Source of the DNA: CBDANZ01 sp965197865
GTDB lineage: Bacteria; Acidobacteriota; Vicinamibacteria; Vicinamibacterales; CAVVIG01
Length of the DNA: 64,000 nt
Assembly: GCA_965197865.1 (NCBI GenBank)
Contig: CBDANZ010000003.1
Coordinates: forward strand, 434,001-498,000
Direction: 5' to 3'
The notes below the pieces were generated by a model. The model had not been told where the DNA came from. It did not search any database and saw nothing but the letters and a program-made list of their open reading frames with translations. Below, one piece after another: positions 53,465 through 63,103 of this stretch (positions are counted from its first letter, which is position 1; the number at the start of each line of letters is the position of its first letter). The translations under genes were made by a program, and so were the position numbers.

Positions 53465-54295
53465 ATGTATTACCTCATCGGCGCCGACGGCCGCGAGTAC
53501 GGACCCTTCACGTCCGAGCAGATCCGCGACTGGGTGGCGGAAGGCCGCGCCAACGCGCACTCCCGCGTGCGCTGCGACGGCGAGACGACTTGGCAGGCGC
53601 TCACAGAGCTCGCGGAGCTTGCGGACCTCGTGGGACGGCCAGCCGGAGCCGAACCGACGCCGCCGCCCGTCCTGACGCCTGAGGCGATTGCCCTCGAGTA
53701 CCTCGGCCGCAACGTCGTCATTGACATCGGCAGTTGCTTAAGACGCGGGTGGGCGCTCGTCCGCAACAACGTCGGCGTGCTCGTCGGGAGCACGCTGCTT
53801 ATCTGGCTCGTCGCCTTGGGCCTCTCGTTAGTGCCCCTGGTCGGGTGGTTCGCCGGGATTCTGGTCAATCCGGTGCTCACTGGCGGGCTTTTCTACGTGT
53901 TTATTCGCCGAATTCGCGGTGACGTTCCTTCGGTTGGCGACGCGTTCAACGGCTTCAGCATGGCCTTCCTGCCGCTGGCGCTTGCCGGTCTCGTCTCGAG
54001 CCTCTTGACCGTTCTCGGATTACTGCTGCTCATTCTACCGGGCATCTATCTCATGGTCGGTTATGCGTTCGCGCTCCCCCTGGTCGTCGACAAGCGGATG
54101 GATTTCTGGACCGCGATGGAGGTGAGCCGCCGCGTCATTCATCGACAGTGGTGGACGATGTTCGGTTTGGCAATCGTGGCGGGGTCACTCGTGATTGGCG
54201 GAGCGCTCTTGTATCTGATTGGCGTGCTGTTCACGGCACCGATCGCCATCGCCGCCATGATGTACGCGTACGACGACGTGTTCGGGCGGTCGTAA
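53465..54295 (+). CDS. GYF_2-domain membrane protein
   Basis: This 276-residue protein has an N-terminal GYF_2 (DUF4339) domain: MYYLIGADGREYGPFTSEQI, RDWVAEGRANAHSRVR, TTWQALTEL. After a Pro-rich linker come about five transmembrane helices with the glycerophosphoryl-diester-phosphodiesterase-like membrane pattern (LVRNNVGVLVGSTLLIWLVA; LLLILPGIYLMVGYAFALPL; AMEVSRRVIHRQWWTMFGL). The GYF part may bind proline-rich peptides. It is probably co-transcribed with the DUF2752 gene. Confidence 0.78.
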   Translation: MYYLIGADGREYGPFTSEQIRDWVAEGRANAHSRVRCDGETTWQALTELAELADLVGRPAGAEPTPPPVLTPEAIALEYLGRNVVIDIGSCLRRGWALVRNNVGVLVGSTLLIWLVALGLSLVPLVGWFAGILVNPVLTGGLFYVFIRRIRGDVPSVGDAFNGFSMAFLPLALAGLVSSLLTVLGLLLLILPGIYLMVGYAFALPLVVDKRMDFWTAMEVSRRVIHRQWWTMFGLAIVAGSLVIGGALLYLIGVLFTAPIAIAAMMYAYDDVFGRS

Positions 54296-54344
54296 GAGGC
54301 AAGACACACCGCAAGGTCCCCCGCCCCCTCCACGTGCCGGCGCG

Positions 54345-54790
54345 CTATTTTCCCAGTAGGATCGGGCACACCTCGGTTGCGCACCCTTCCTCCCATGTGG
54401 GAAGCGCGGAGCGCCGGGCGCCGGTTCGCAAACAATCCAACTGCAAGGAGAAAGTTGGAAACGTCTCGAATAAATCGAACAGCAGCTCGGCATGCTGACG
54501 GCCGATCGAGAACAACAAGCCGTTGTACGCATGTCGCACGCGTTCGGCAAGGCAGGCGCCGTAGTCCAGGGCGCACACCGGCACACCCGCACTGAACAGA
54601 TCGGCCACCTTTATCGGAATGTCTACGCCCGATGAGGAGCGGTGCAGGCACAGGCCTATGTCCTTGCTGCCGACGATGCAAGGATAGTCTTCGGGTTCGA
54701 GCCAGCGTGTCCGGAGCTGAACGCGGCGGGCCGGCGGGCCAGCAAACCGGCGCTCGAACTCGCGCTCCGAGCGGGCGTGAGGCTGCTGTT
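54345..54790 (-). pseudogene. Glycosyltransferase family 1/ALG1-like, C-terminal part only
   Basis: The minus-strand frame reads LRTRWLEPEDYPCIVGSKDI, GLCLHRSSSGVDIPIKVADL, FSAGVPVCALDYGACLAERV and NGLLFS, ending at a TAG at 54345. This is the donor-binding half of ALG1-like (GT33) beta-mannosyltransferases, with the motif HRSSSGxDxPxKVxDxF. The N-terminal half is absent: beyond about 54790 no related frame is found. Confidence 0.6.
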
Positions 54791-55031
54791 CGCGCTGATG
54801 CGGTCAGGTGCACTGCACGATTACCCTGATTCCGACGCTGCGGCCCGGCAGCGTCAGCTTGCCGAAAGGCTTGTCGCGTCGCAGTACACCTAACGGCGCC
54901 ACGGCGACAGCGCTCGTGCCCGACACGCTCACCGACCTTGGGGCAGGCGCGTGCTTCAACGACGCGCGCGTTCAGGTGGCGTCCCTGGCCAATGGGTAAG
55001 CTGGGTGTCGTGACTGCGGACTGCCGTCGCG
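54791..55031. other. Intergenic region, nothing supported
   Basis: Short open frames on both strands here look like shadows of the lost glycosyltransferase N-terminus and cannot be assigned. Confidence 0.3.
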
Positions 55032-55253
55032 CTACACGCGGTCGTGGTGCAGATCTTTCGACCTACTCCTGAAGTACTCGCATGCCGCGCAGTTCCGCAC
55101 GTCGAACTGATATCCGACGACTGGAAACCACATCGGATGCGCGCAGAAAAGCAGATGGCCGTCCTCGATTGTCTGGGAGCCGAAGTCGGGCGGGATGTCG
55201 GCTGTCCGTCGGTTGTACCAACAGGCGCGATGGCGCGCCTCGTGGTCAAGCAT
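55032..55253 (-). CDS. Small Cys/His-rich hypothetical protein
   Basis: The minus-strand frame encodes 73 residues with ARHRACWYNRRTADIPPDFG, LLFCAHPMW, DVRNCAACEYFRSRSK. Four Cys plus His residues could bind a metal. Aromatic-rich composition is unlike chance frames. No ribosome binding site is evident and no family is recognised. A plus-strand frame overlaps it and is considered less likely. Confidence 0.4.
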   Translation of the reverse strand: MLDHEARHRACWYNRRTADIPPDFGSQTIEDGHLLFCAHPMWFPVVGYQFDVRNCAACEYFRSRSKDLHHDRV

Positions 55254-55282
55254 GGAAGAAGCTCTCAGCTGACGGCTGAAAA

Positions 55283-55609
55283 CTATTTCGTCTGCTCAGG
55301 GACGTACCCGGGCGGCAGCGCGGCCCCTTCACCGAAGAAAAAGTCTTCCATGTGCTTGGCGACGAGATCCTGCGCCTCTTTCTGCCACGGCATCAGACGA
55401 TACTCGTTGAGAATCATCTTCATGCGCTCTTCCCAGAGCTTCCAGGCGTCCGAGGAGATGTTTTCGTAGATCCGCTGGCCCAGCTCGCCCGGCCACGGCG
55501 GCCCGTCCAGACCGGGCAACTCTTTCTGGAACTTGGCGCAGGTGACCTTGCGTCCGCTCTTGTTGCCCGCCGGGCGCGAGGGCGGCGTGGGTCCATAGTC
55601 TTCAGCCAT
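55283..55609 (-). CDS. Probable Fe(2+)-trafficking protein (YggX-like)
   Basis: This 108-residue protein has a Pro-rich start, then TCAKFQKELPGLDGPPWPGE, LGQRIYENISSDAW, KLWEERMKMILNEYRLMPW and KHMEDFFFG, the full YggX pattern with its single conserved Cys near the N-terminus. YggX protects Fe-S clusters against oxidative damage and moves iron. The start overlaps the stop of the ATP-grasp gene by 8 bases, so it is translated with it. Confidence 0.9.
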   Translation of the reverse strand: MAEDYGPTPPSRPAGNKSGRKVTCAKFQKELPGLDGPPWPGELGQRIYENISSDAWKLWEERMKMILNEYRLMPWQKEAQDLVAKHMEDFFFGEGAALPPGYVPEQTK

Positions 55610-56903
55610 GGACGGATTGTACCACCCTGACTTCCGGATCGATGGCAAACTCGAGGCGAGCGTGCGCGTCACGCAGCGCCGCCTCGGCCGCGCGCGCGGT
55701 TTCGGCGCGGGCAAAAATGAACCCGAGGTAGCTCGACCCCTCTGGCGCTGGCACCAGAACTTGATCGGGCTTTGCGGTGATCCGGACGTCGTCAATTCCG
55801 GGCACGCCGCGCGCCTCGTCTATCCCCGAGACTCCGCGCAGTACTCCGCGACGAGGGATCGGGATCATCATCACGCCCGCCCCGACCGCCTCGCGCTCCC
55901 AGCTCTCGACCCTCTCGCCCAGGGCATGGCGCAGCAGCAGCTCTTCGAGCGAAATCAAGGGGCCGCGGTCCGTGTCGGTGGTATCCGCGTCCCTTCTTTC
56001 AAACCGCAGCGCGCGTGCGCAGAGACCGCCAATCGGCCGAGCCGCGACTTCGAGGACGAAGACGCCCCGTGAATTCACACGGCATTCGGCATGAATCGGT
56101 CCCTGCCGCAGTCCGATACCGGCCGCCGCTAGGGCCACCGTCTCGGCGATCGCTCGCTGAACTTCGGCCGATTCTCTGGACGGCGTGACGTAGATCGTCT
56201 CTTCGAAAAATGGGCCGTCGAGCGGGTCGGGCTTGTCAAAGAGCGCCAGCGTCTGGAGCGTGTCATGGTTCATCACCCCTTCGAGGGCGAACTCTCGGCC
56301 TTCGATGAACTCTTCGACGACCACGATGTCGTGCCCCTCGTCGCGCTCGGCTCGCACGTCCGGCGCCTGCAGCAGCGCGCGCAGCCTGTAGAATGCGGCT
56401 ACCAGGGCCGCCTCGTCGTCCGCACGGATCACACCGCGGCTCCCCGACAGTGCAGTCGGTTTGACGACACAGGGAAAGGCAACCTCACTGAGGAGCGACC
56501 GCGGATCAGCTGAGACTGACACGCTGAGAAACCAGGGCGCCGGCAGGCCGACCTCACGCAGCCGCTCCCGGGCGAGGGACTTGCCGCTCGCGATCCGCGC
56601 GGCCCCCGGAGGCTCGCCTGGAAGTCCCAGGCCTTCCGCCACCCGCGCGGCAATCACCGTTGGTCGATCGCCAACCGCGACGACGCCGTCAATCGGCGTT
56701 CTTGCCGCAGCCTCGAGAATAGTCAGCGTCGACGAAACCTCGTCATGAAACCGAATCGGCAGTGCCGCGTCCTGCCACGGATCCTCGAGAACGCTGCAGC
56801 GATCGGTCGCAAAGAGGAGGTCCACGCCGAGACGCTCGGCAGCCTCGTAAAAAGCCCTCGTCTGATACCCCGTTTTCGTCGCCAGCAGCAATACCCGCGG
56901 CAT
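55602..56903 (-). CDS. ATP-grasp domain protein (carboxylate-amine ligase type)
   Basis: This protein of about 433 residues starts at ATG 56903 (MPRVLLLATKTGYQTRAF). ATP-grasp blocks are: FPCVVKPTALSGSRGVIRAD (glycine-rich loop), VVVEEFIEGREFALEG (nucleotide-binding strand), GPIHAECRVNSRGVFVLEVA (Mg-binding Glu/Asn) and RPIGG. Members ligate amino acids or other carboxylates to amines. An in-frame ATG at 56942 overlaps the stop of the radical SAM gene (TGATG) and could be the real start. Co-translation with the radical SAM and YggX genes suggests a shared pathway or redox stress theme. Confidence 0.82.
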   Translation of the reverse strand: MPRVLLLATKTGYQTRAFYEAAERLGVDLLFATDRCSVLEDPWQDAALPIRFHDEVSSTLTILEAAARTPIDGVVAVGDRPTVIAARVAEGLGLPGEPPGAARIASGKSLARERLREVGLPAPWFLSVSVSADPRSLLSEVAFPCVVKPTALSGSRGVIRADDEAALVAAFYRLRALLQAPDVRAERDEGHDIVVVEEFIEGREFALEGVMNHDTLQTLALFDKPDPLDGPFFEETIYVTPSRESAEVQRAIAETVALAAAGIGLRQGPIHAECRVNSRGVFVLEVAARPIGGLCARALRFERRDADTTDTDRGPLISLEELLLRHALGERVESWEREAVGAGVMMIPIPRRGVLRGVSGIDEARGVPGIDDVRITAKPDQVLVPAPEGSSYLGFIFARAETARAAEAALRDAHARLEFAIDPEVRVVQSVHG

Positions 56904-56941
56904 CTTCCCCTCAGCCCTCAGCCCCCCGCACCCTATACCCA

Positions 56942-58375
56942 TCAGACCAGAGCCACCTGCTCTGGAACGGGTTCTGCTCAACAGTACCAAGGTTCATTCA
57001 GATACGGCACGCTGGTCCGATCGCGCGCCGGCCGCGAGTTCAGCCGTCGGATGCCCGCACGCTCGCAGGCGAGCGTGCTGATCTCGTCGAACACCTCGCG
57101 CCGATCAGCGCTCAGGCGGCGGCCGACGATGGACGCGATGTCCTGGTGTAAACGGTCGAGCTCAGGGTCGCGATGCGACCAGCGGTATGTGAGCGTCTGC
57201 GCGTCGAATGAACCGACCTGCTGGATGTCTTTGACCCCCAGCAGTCGTGATCCTTCAGGGATGAGCAGGCGGATCGCAAGCTGAATGGGCGCGACGTGAT
57301 CGACGAAGTCGAGTGCTTCGATCGTATCGAGCAGCGCACAGTAGCTTTCGAACGTCGTCCAGGGATGAAACGCGACGAAGGTCGGCACGAGCGTGATCGG
57401 AGTTTCGCGACACAACGCGACCGTTTCGAGAAAATCGGCGCGCGTGTGTCCTTTCTCGAGCACTGCAAGCACGCGATCATCGAGCGATTCGATAGCACTC
57501 GTCACGAACAGACAGCCGGTATCGCGAAGACGCGGCAGCAGATCTCGATGGGCGAGCAGGTGCTCCACTTTGATCGTCACATCGTAGGTGAGGGCCGGGT
57601 GCGCGGCGTGCAGCGCTTCGACGATGCGCATCGCGTGGGTCGGGCCGTTGAAAAAGTCGGGGTCGCCGAACGTGATGTGCTCGGCGCCTTGAGCGACCAG
57701 TGCAGCCACGTCGGCCAGCACGACGTCTGGTTGCACGACGCGGAACTGACCGTTGTAGATCGGGACGACCGGACAGTGCCGGCACAGATGACGGCAGCCG
57801 CGGCTCGCTTCGGTGTAGCCGACAATGCGGCGCGTGCCGTTGCCAAGCTGCAGCGTCGCGTACCGGTCGAGCGGCGGCAGGCTCGATCGGTCGGGGACGA
57901 GGAATCGCAGCCGTGGGACAAGTGTCGCGTGGGTCTCTAGTCTCGCCAGGCTTGCCGCTGCCGCCGGCGCGGAGCGGGGCTGAAGACCTGCCCGACGGCT
58001 GTCACGCATTTCCCGCGCAATCATCGTGAGCTCAGCCTCGAACTCGCCGCCGAGGACGTCGTCCACTCCCAGTGAGCGCAGCCACGGCGCGTTAAGCGGA
58101 GCGTACACGCCGTACGCGCAAAGGCGCGTCGAGGGATTCAGCGTGCGAACCGAGCGGATGATCGGCGCGGCCAGTCGCGTCGCCGTATGCATCGGCAGAT
58201 AGAACGCCACCAGATCGGCGGCTTGGATTTCGCCGGCGGCGAGCGGATCCTTCGCCACGTCAACCAAGCGCACCTCTATTTCCTCGCGTCGAAGCCATGC
58301 GGCCGGCGATGCCAGGCCGAAGGGCTGGCGGCCCATTTCGTAGGTGGAAATCAGCAGCGCCCGCATGCCGGCCAT
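56942..58375 (-). CDS. Radical SAM protein with C-terminal CUAEP tail, predicted selenoprotein
   Basis: From ATG 58375 the protein has a B12-binding-like N-terminal domain (RALLISTYEMGRQPFGLASP), then the radical SAM cluster motif in TEASRGCRHLCRHCPV (CxxxCxxC) and ITFGDPDFFNGP. The frame reaches EPWYC, a TGA (56980-56978), then AEPVPEQVALV and a TGA at 56944-56942. The C-terminus is therefore C-U-A-E-P, which I recall as the tail naming a known radical SAM (seleno)protein family. A perfect 7-bp hairpin follows the TGA at SECIS spacing. The extended end meets the ATP-grasp frame in a TGATG overlap. With Sec the protein has 477 residues; reaction unknown. Confidence 0.85.
56947..56965 (-). promoter_or_regulatory. 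Bacterial SECIS-like hairpin of the CUAEP radical SAM gene
   Basis: CCAGAGC-AGGUG-GCUCUGG in the mRNA forms a perfect 7-bp stem with a 5-base loop holding G at positions 2 and 3. The stem begins 12 bases after the UGA and the loop 19 bases after it, the usual bacterial SECIS geometry. Confidence 0.7.
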
Positions 58376-58405
58376 TGTGTCACAGTGTCTGCTAGACTGC
58401 CGTCC

Positions 58406-59953
<1,548 letters not shown>

Positions 59954-59974
59954 ACACCCCGCAATCTCCGAGAC

Positions 59975-60739
59975 ATGCCGTTAGAGGAATACAAGTGCAA
60001 GCGCGATTTCAGTAAGAGTCCTGAACCTCTGGGCAAGGTGTTGCCACCGAGCACCAGCCAGCGGTTCTTCTCCGTGCAGAAGCATCTGGCCAGCCATCTT
60101 CACTACGATTTCCGGCTCGAGCACCACGGGGTCCTCCTCTCATGGTCCGTGCCTAAGGGGCCATCGCTCGATCCGAAGACCAAGCGGCTCGCGATGCACG
60201 TCGAGGATCATCCCATCGAGTACGGCGAGTTCGAAGGTGTCATTCCAGAGGGGTACGGCGCCGGCATCGTCATGCTCTGGGATCGCGGCACGTGGACACC
60301 AGAAGTTGACGATGTGGATGTCGCGCTCAAGAAGGGCGACCTGAAGTTCACGCTGAATGGGTACAAGCTGAAGGGTTCGTGGGTGCTCGTGCGTACTGGC
60401 GGACAGTACCCAGGCGCTCGCGGAGGCGGCGATCGAAGCTGGCTGCTGATCAAGCACCGCGACGAGTGGTCGGGCGACCTCGACATTACCGAGTTCGCGC
60501 AAGGAAGCGTCAAGAGCCAGGGCGACTTCGAGGACATCCTAGCGGAAGATACGCCCGCCCTCTGGCTCTCCAACCGGCCGGCACGAGGCGGCCAGGCCGC
60601 CGCCATAATGACGCAGGTCATCGAGCGGGCAGCGAAGTTGAAGGCCGCGCGCGCCGAAGCCAGGCCGAGAAAGCACGGAAACACGACGAACAAACCTGTA
60701 ACGCCGAGCACGCGAAGACCGCAGAGAAAAAGGCGATAG
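59975..60739 (+). CDS. Stand-alone LigD-type 3'-phosphoesterase domain protein
   Basis: This 254-residue protein carries the phosphoesterase (PE) domain of bacterial NHEJ ligase LigD: FFSVQKHLASHLHYDFRLEH, LLSWSVPKGPSLDPKTKRLA, MHVEDHPIEYGEFEGVIPEG, YGAGIVMLWDRGTW, and SWLLIKHRDEW. The His, Asp and Arg of HLHYDFRLE and the later His (VEDHP) are the metal/catalytic residues. The C-terminal 50 residues are basic and low-complexity. It trims 3' phosphates at DNA ends; no Ku or ligase is seen nearby. Confidence 0.88.
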   Translation: MPLEEYKCKRDFSKSPEPLGKVLPPSTSQRFFSVQKHLASHLHYDFRLEHHGVLLSWSVPKGPSLDPKTKRLAMHVEDHPIEYGEFEGVIPEGYGAGIVMLWDRGTWTPEVDDVDVALKKGDLKFTLNGYKLKGSWVLVRTGGQYPGARGGGDRSWLLIKHRDEWSGDLDITEFAQGSVKSQGDFEDILAEDTPALWLSNRPARGGQAAAIMTQVIERAAKLKAARAEARPRKHGNTTNKPVTPSTRRPQRKRR

Positions 60740-60745
60740 CGTCCG

Positions 60746-61718
60746 TCACCCGTCGCTCAGGAGTCGACGCGACAATACGCTCCACACCGCGTACGCGAGT
60801 CGCAGACGATCGTGCCGCGCGATCTCGCTCGTCCAGAACTCCCCGCCCACCAGCTCGCAGTGGTCCGGGAGGCCGCCAGGCGCCAGCGGCTCCTTGTGCT
60901 CCAGAGCGTAGCGGCTCAACACCTTCGTGTTGGGCCACTTCAAGTTGGTGATGGCGACGTCCACCGGCCGGCGAATCGCTTCCTCAAGGCGCGCGACGGC
61001 ATCGGCGGCCGTGAAACCGATCATGCCACGTCCTTCGGTCAGCAGGTTCGCGATGAGGATCACCGGGGCCTTCATCTTCTGCAGCGCGTCGGAGACGCCG
61101 CCCACCAGAAAGATCGGCATTAGACTGGCATAGAAGCTGCCGGGCCCAATGATCACAGCGTCGAATTCGGCGATCGCGCTGGCTGCGGCGGCATGGATCG
61201 ACACAGGTGGCTCGAGCCAGATGCGGCGCACGAAACGGCCGGACGACTGTCCCGCATCCACTTCCACTTCGCCTCGAGTCACCGACCCGTCGCCATATTC
61301 GGCGCAGACCGACGCCTGCTGGACGCTGACCGGCCACACGCGCCCCCGGCAGCCGAGTAGCGCGCGGAGGCCGTCGATCGCATCGAGAAAGTCGCCGCTG
61401 TAGCGCTGCATCATCGACAGCAGGAGGTTGCCGCCGGTGTGGCCTCCGAGCCGCGCGTGTTCGAGCGTGGGCAGGCGAGCCAGAAGCACGCGCCGCGCCT
61501 CGCGCGCGTTGCGTGCCAGGGCGAGCGCGCACTTGAGGGATGTCGCCCGGCGGCAGCACGCCGAGCTCGTCGCGCAGAACGCCTGAACTGCCTCCGCTGT
61601 CGAACATCGTGACAACCGCGTCGGCATCCACCCACGGGTTGTTCTTCAAGCCTCCCAAGAGGCTGGGAAGACCAGTACCGCCACCGAAGCAGCCTACGTT
61701 CAGTTCGCGCAGACGCAC
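60746..61718 (-). pseudogene. YvcK/CofD-like protein gene with a frameshift
   Basis: The start (ATG 61718) gives LNVGCFGGGTGLPSLLGGLK, MFDSGGSSGVLRDELGVLPP and GDIP. Then the frame is lost near 61540 and resumes in another frame: SLKCALALARNAREARRVLL, HTGGNLLLSMMQRYSGDFLD, EFDAVIIGPGSFYASLMPIF and ANLLTEGRGMIGFTAADAV, to the stop at 60746. Together they are a full-length YvcK-type (CofD-fold) protein, which helps set cell-wall and gluconeogenic metabolism. Only one indel separates it from function, so a sequence error is possible. Confidence 0.75.
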
Positions 61719-61795
61719 TGGTCACATATTCTAGTCTGCCCATGGTGTCCGCTTGAGCACGCCTCGGCCTGCTACACTGACTGCGTGAAGGCAAG

Positions 61796-62736
61796 GTGCG
61801 CTTCACCAGAACCCTGAGGTACTGGTTCGGGGAAGTTCCGTTGCCCTGGGAGCGGCTGCTCTGGAGCTGCCGGACGTTCGTGCCGTCGCGCGTCCGATAC
61901 GTGCTGACCGACTTTCGGCTGGTCCGGATCGACGGCGGGCGGTGCGACGAAATCGCCATCCACGATATCGTTGACGTCCAGTCGGTGCGGTCGTGGATCG
62001 ACGCCGCTCTCGGCACCTCCACCATCATTGTCCAGGCGCGCGGAGACCGGCCCCCCCTTCGTGTTGCGACATATCCGTCGAGGCCCCCAGCTCGCAGCGC
62101 TCGTCGAGCTTCTGGCCGGCGATCCCCAGGCGTCGCTCGACGTCGCCGCCGTCCGTGCCGCGTTGTCGTGGGAACCTCGCGCGCGCCGGAGACGGCGAGG
62201 GGCGCTGGCGAGCCTTGCCGTGGCCGCAGTCGGCGTGTTTGCCGTGGCAATCGGACTCCAGCCCAGTGCGGCTACTACGACTTACCCCAGCGACGACGCG
62301 ATTTACCCCAACGGCCGGAAGCGGCAGAGAGACGAGATCGTCCGGTTCATGGAAACGACGGTGATGCCGTGGGCGCGCGCGGCGATCGGACCTCATCAAG
62401 GACGGACCTGACAAGGTGACCTGCAGGATGTGTCACGGGCCAACTCCCGAGGCGCGCGGCTGGCAGATGCCCGCTGTCGCGGCATTGCTCGAGCCGCACG
62501 TGAGGCTTCTCGGCTGGGAGATCTACAGCGCCAGCATGGATACCCAGATGCGCAACGCCATCTACGGGTACGTCGCGGAATCGGAGAATCAGTCGCGGGC
62601 CGCTTACATGCGCCATGTAGTCATGCCTGGCATGGCGCGCCTGCTGCGCCGTCCGGCCTATGATTTCACCAGGAGTTACGACTACAATCGAAGCAGGCTG
62701 GCCTTCGGCTGCTATCACTGCCACATGGTGAAGTAA
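61796..62736 (+). pseudogene. PH-like domain / diheme cytochrome c protein, two frameshifts
   Basis: Three frames join into one product. Frame 1 (from GTG 61796) has FTRTLRYWFGEVPLPWERLL, RVRYVLTDFRLVRIDGGR and HDIVDVQSVRSWID, a bacterial PH-like domain. After a C7 run at about 62050-62056, frame 2 gives VLRHIRRGPQLAALVELLAG, then a transmembrane helix (LASLAVAAVGVFAVAIGL). After about 62392, frame 3 gives DKVTCRMCHGPTPEARGWQM, YVAESENQSRAAYMRHVVMP and GCYHCHMVK. Two CxxCH heme sites (CRMCH, CYHCH) are present. The indels may be sequence errors. Confidence 0.6.
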
Positions 62737-63103
62737 ACTTCGGCTGAAATTCTCGTGCGCGGAAGCGCATTCTTTCAGGAATTTGCGCCCACACGCCTCG
62801 CCGGCAGCTCGCTCGGCGGCAGTTTCCTCAGGCTGCGGAGCGCTTATGCCGGGTTCTGCGTCGAGTTCGCCCTCGAGCGCCGCGTCATCATCACGATGCC
62901 CGTTCGCAGCATCACGGTAGCGCCAGCGCCCAATCCCACGGCTTGATGTAGCCGGAAGGCGTCGTCTGCGCACCCCTGATGGCGGCCACGCGCTACACTA
63001 CCGCCCATGCCCATCGAAGACAGTCTGGTGCCCGCGCCCGCGATTTGCGGACCGTCGGCCGACGAGAGGTAACGGGGCCGGAGCGCGTTTGCATCGTCTG
63101 GCA
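62737..63103. other. Intergenic region, no gene supported
   Basis: Short frames on both strands carry no recognisable family. An ATG at 63007 opens 18 codons and then stops in a different frame from the hydrolase. Confidence 0.35.
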
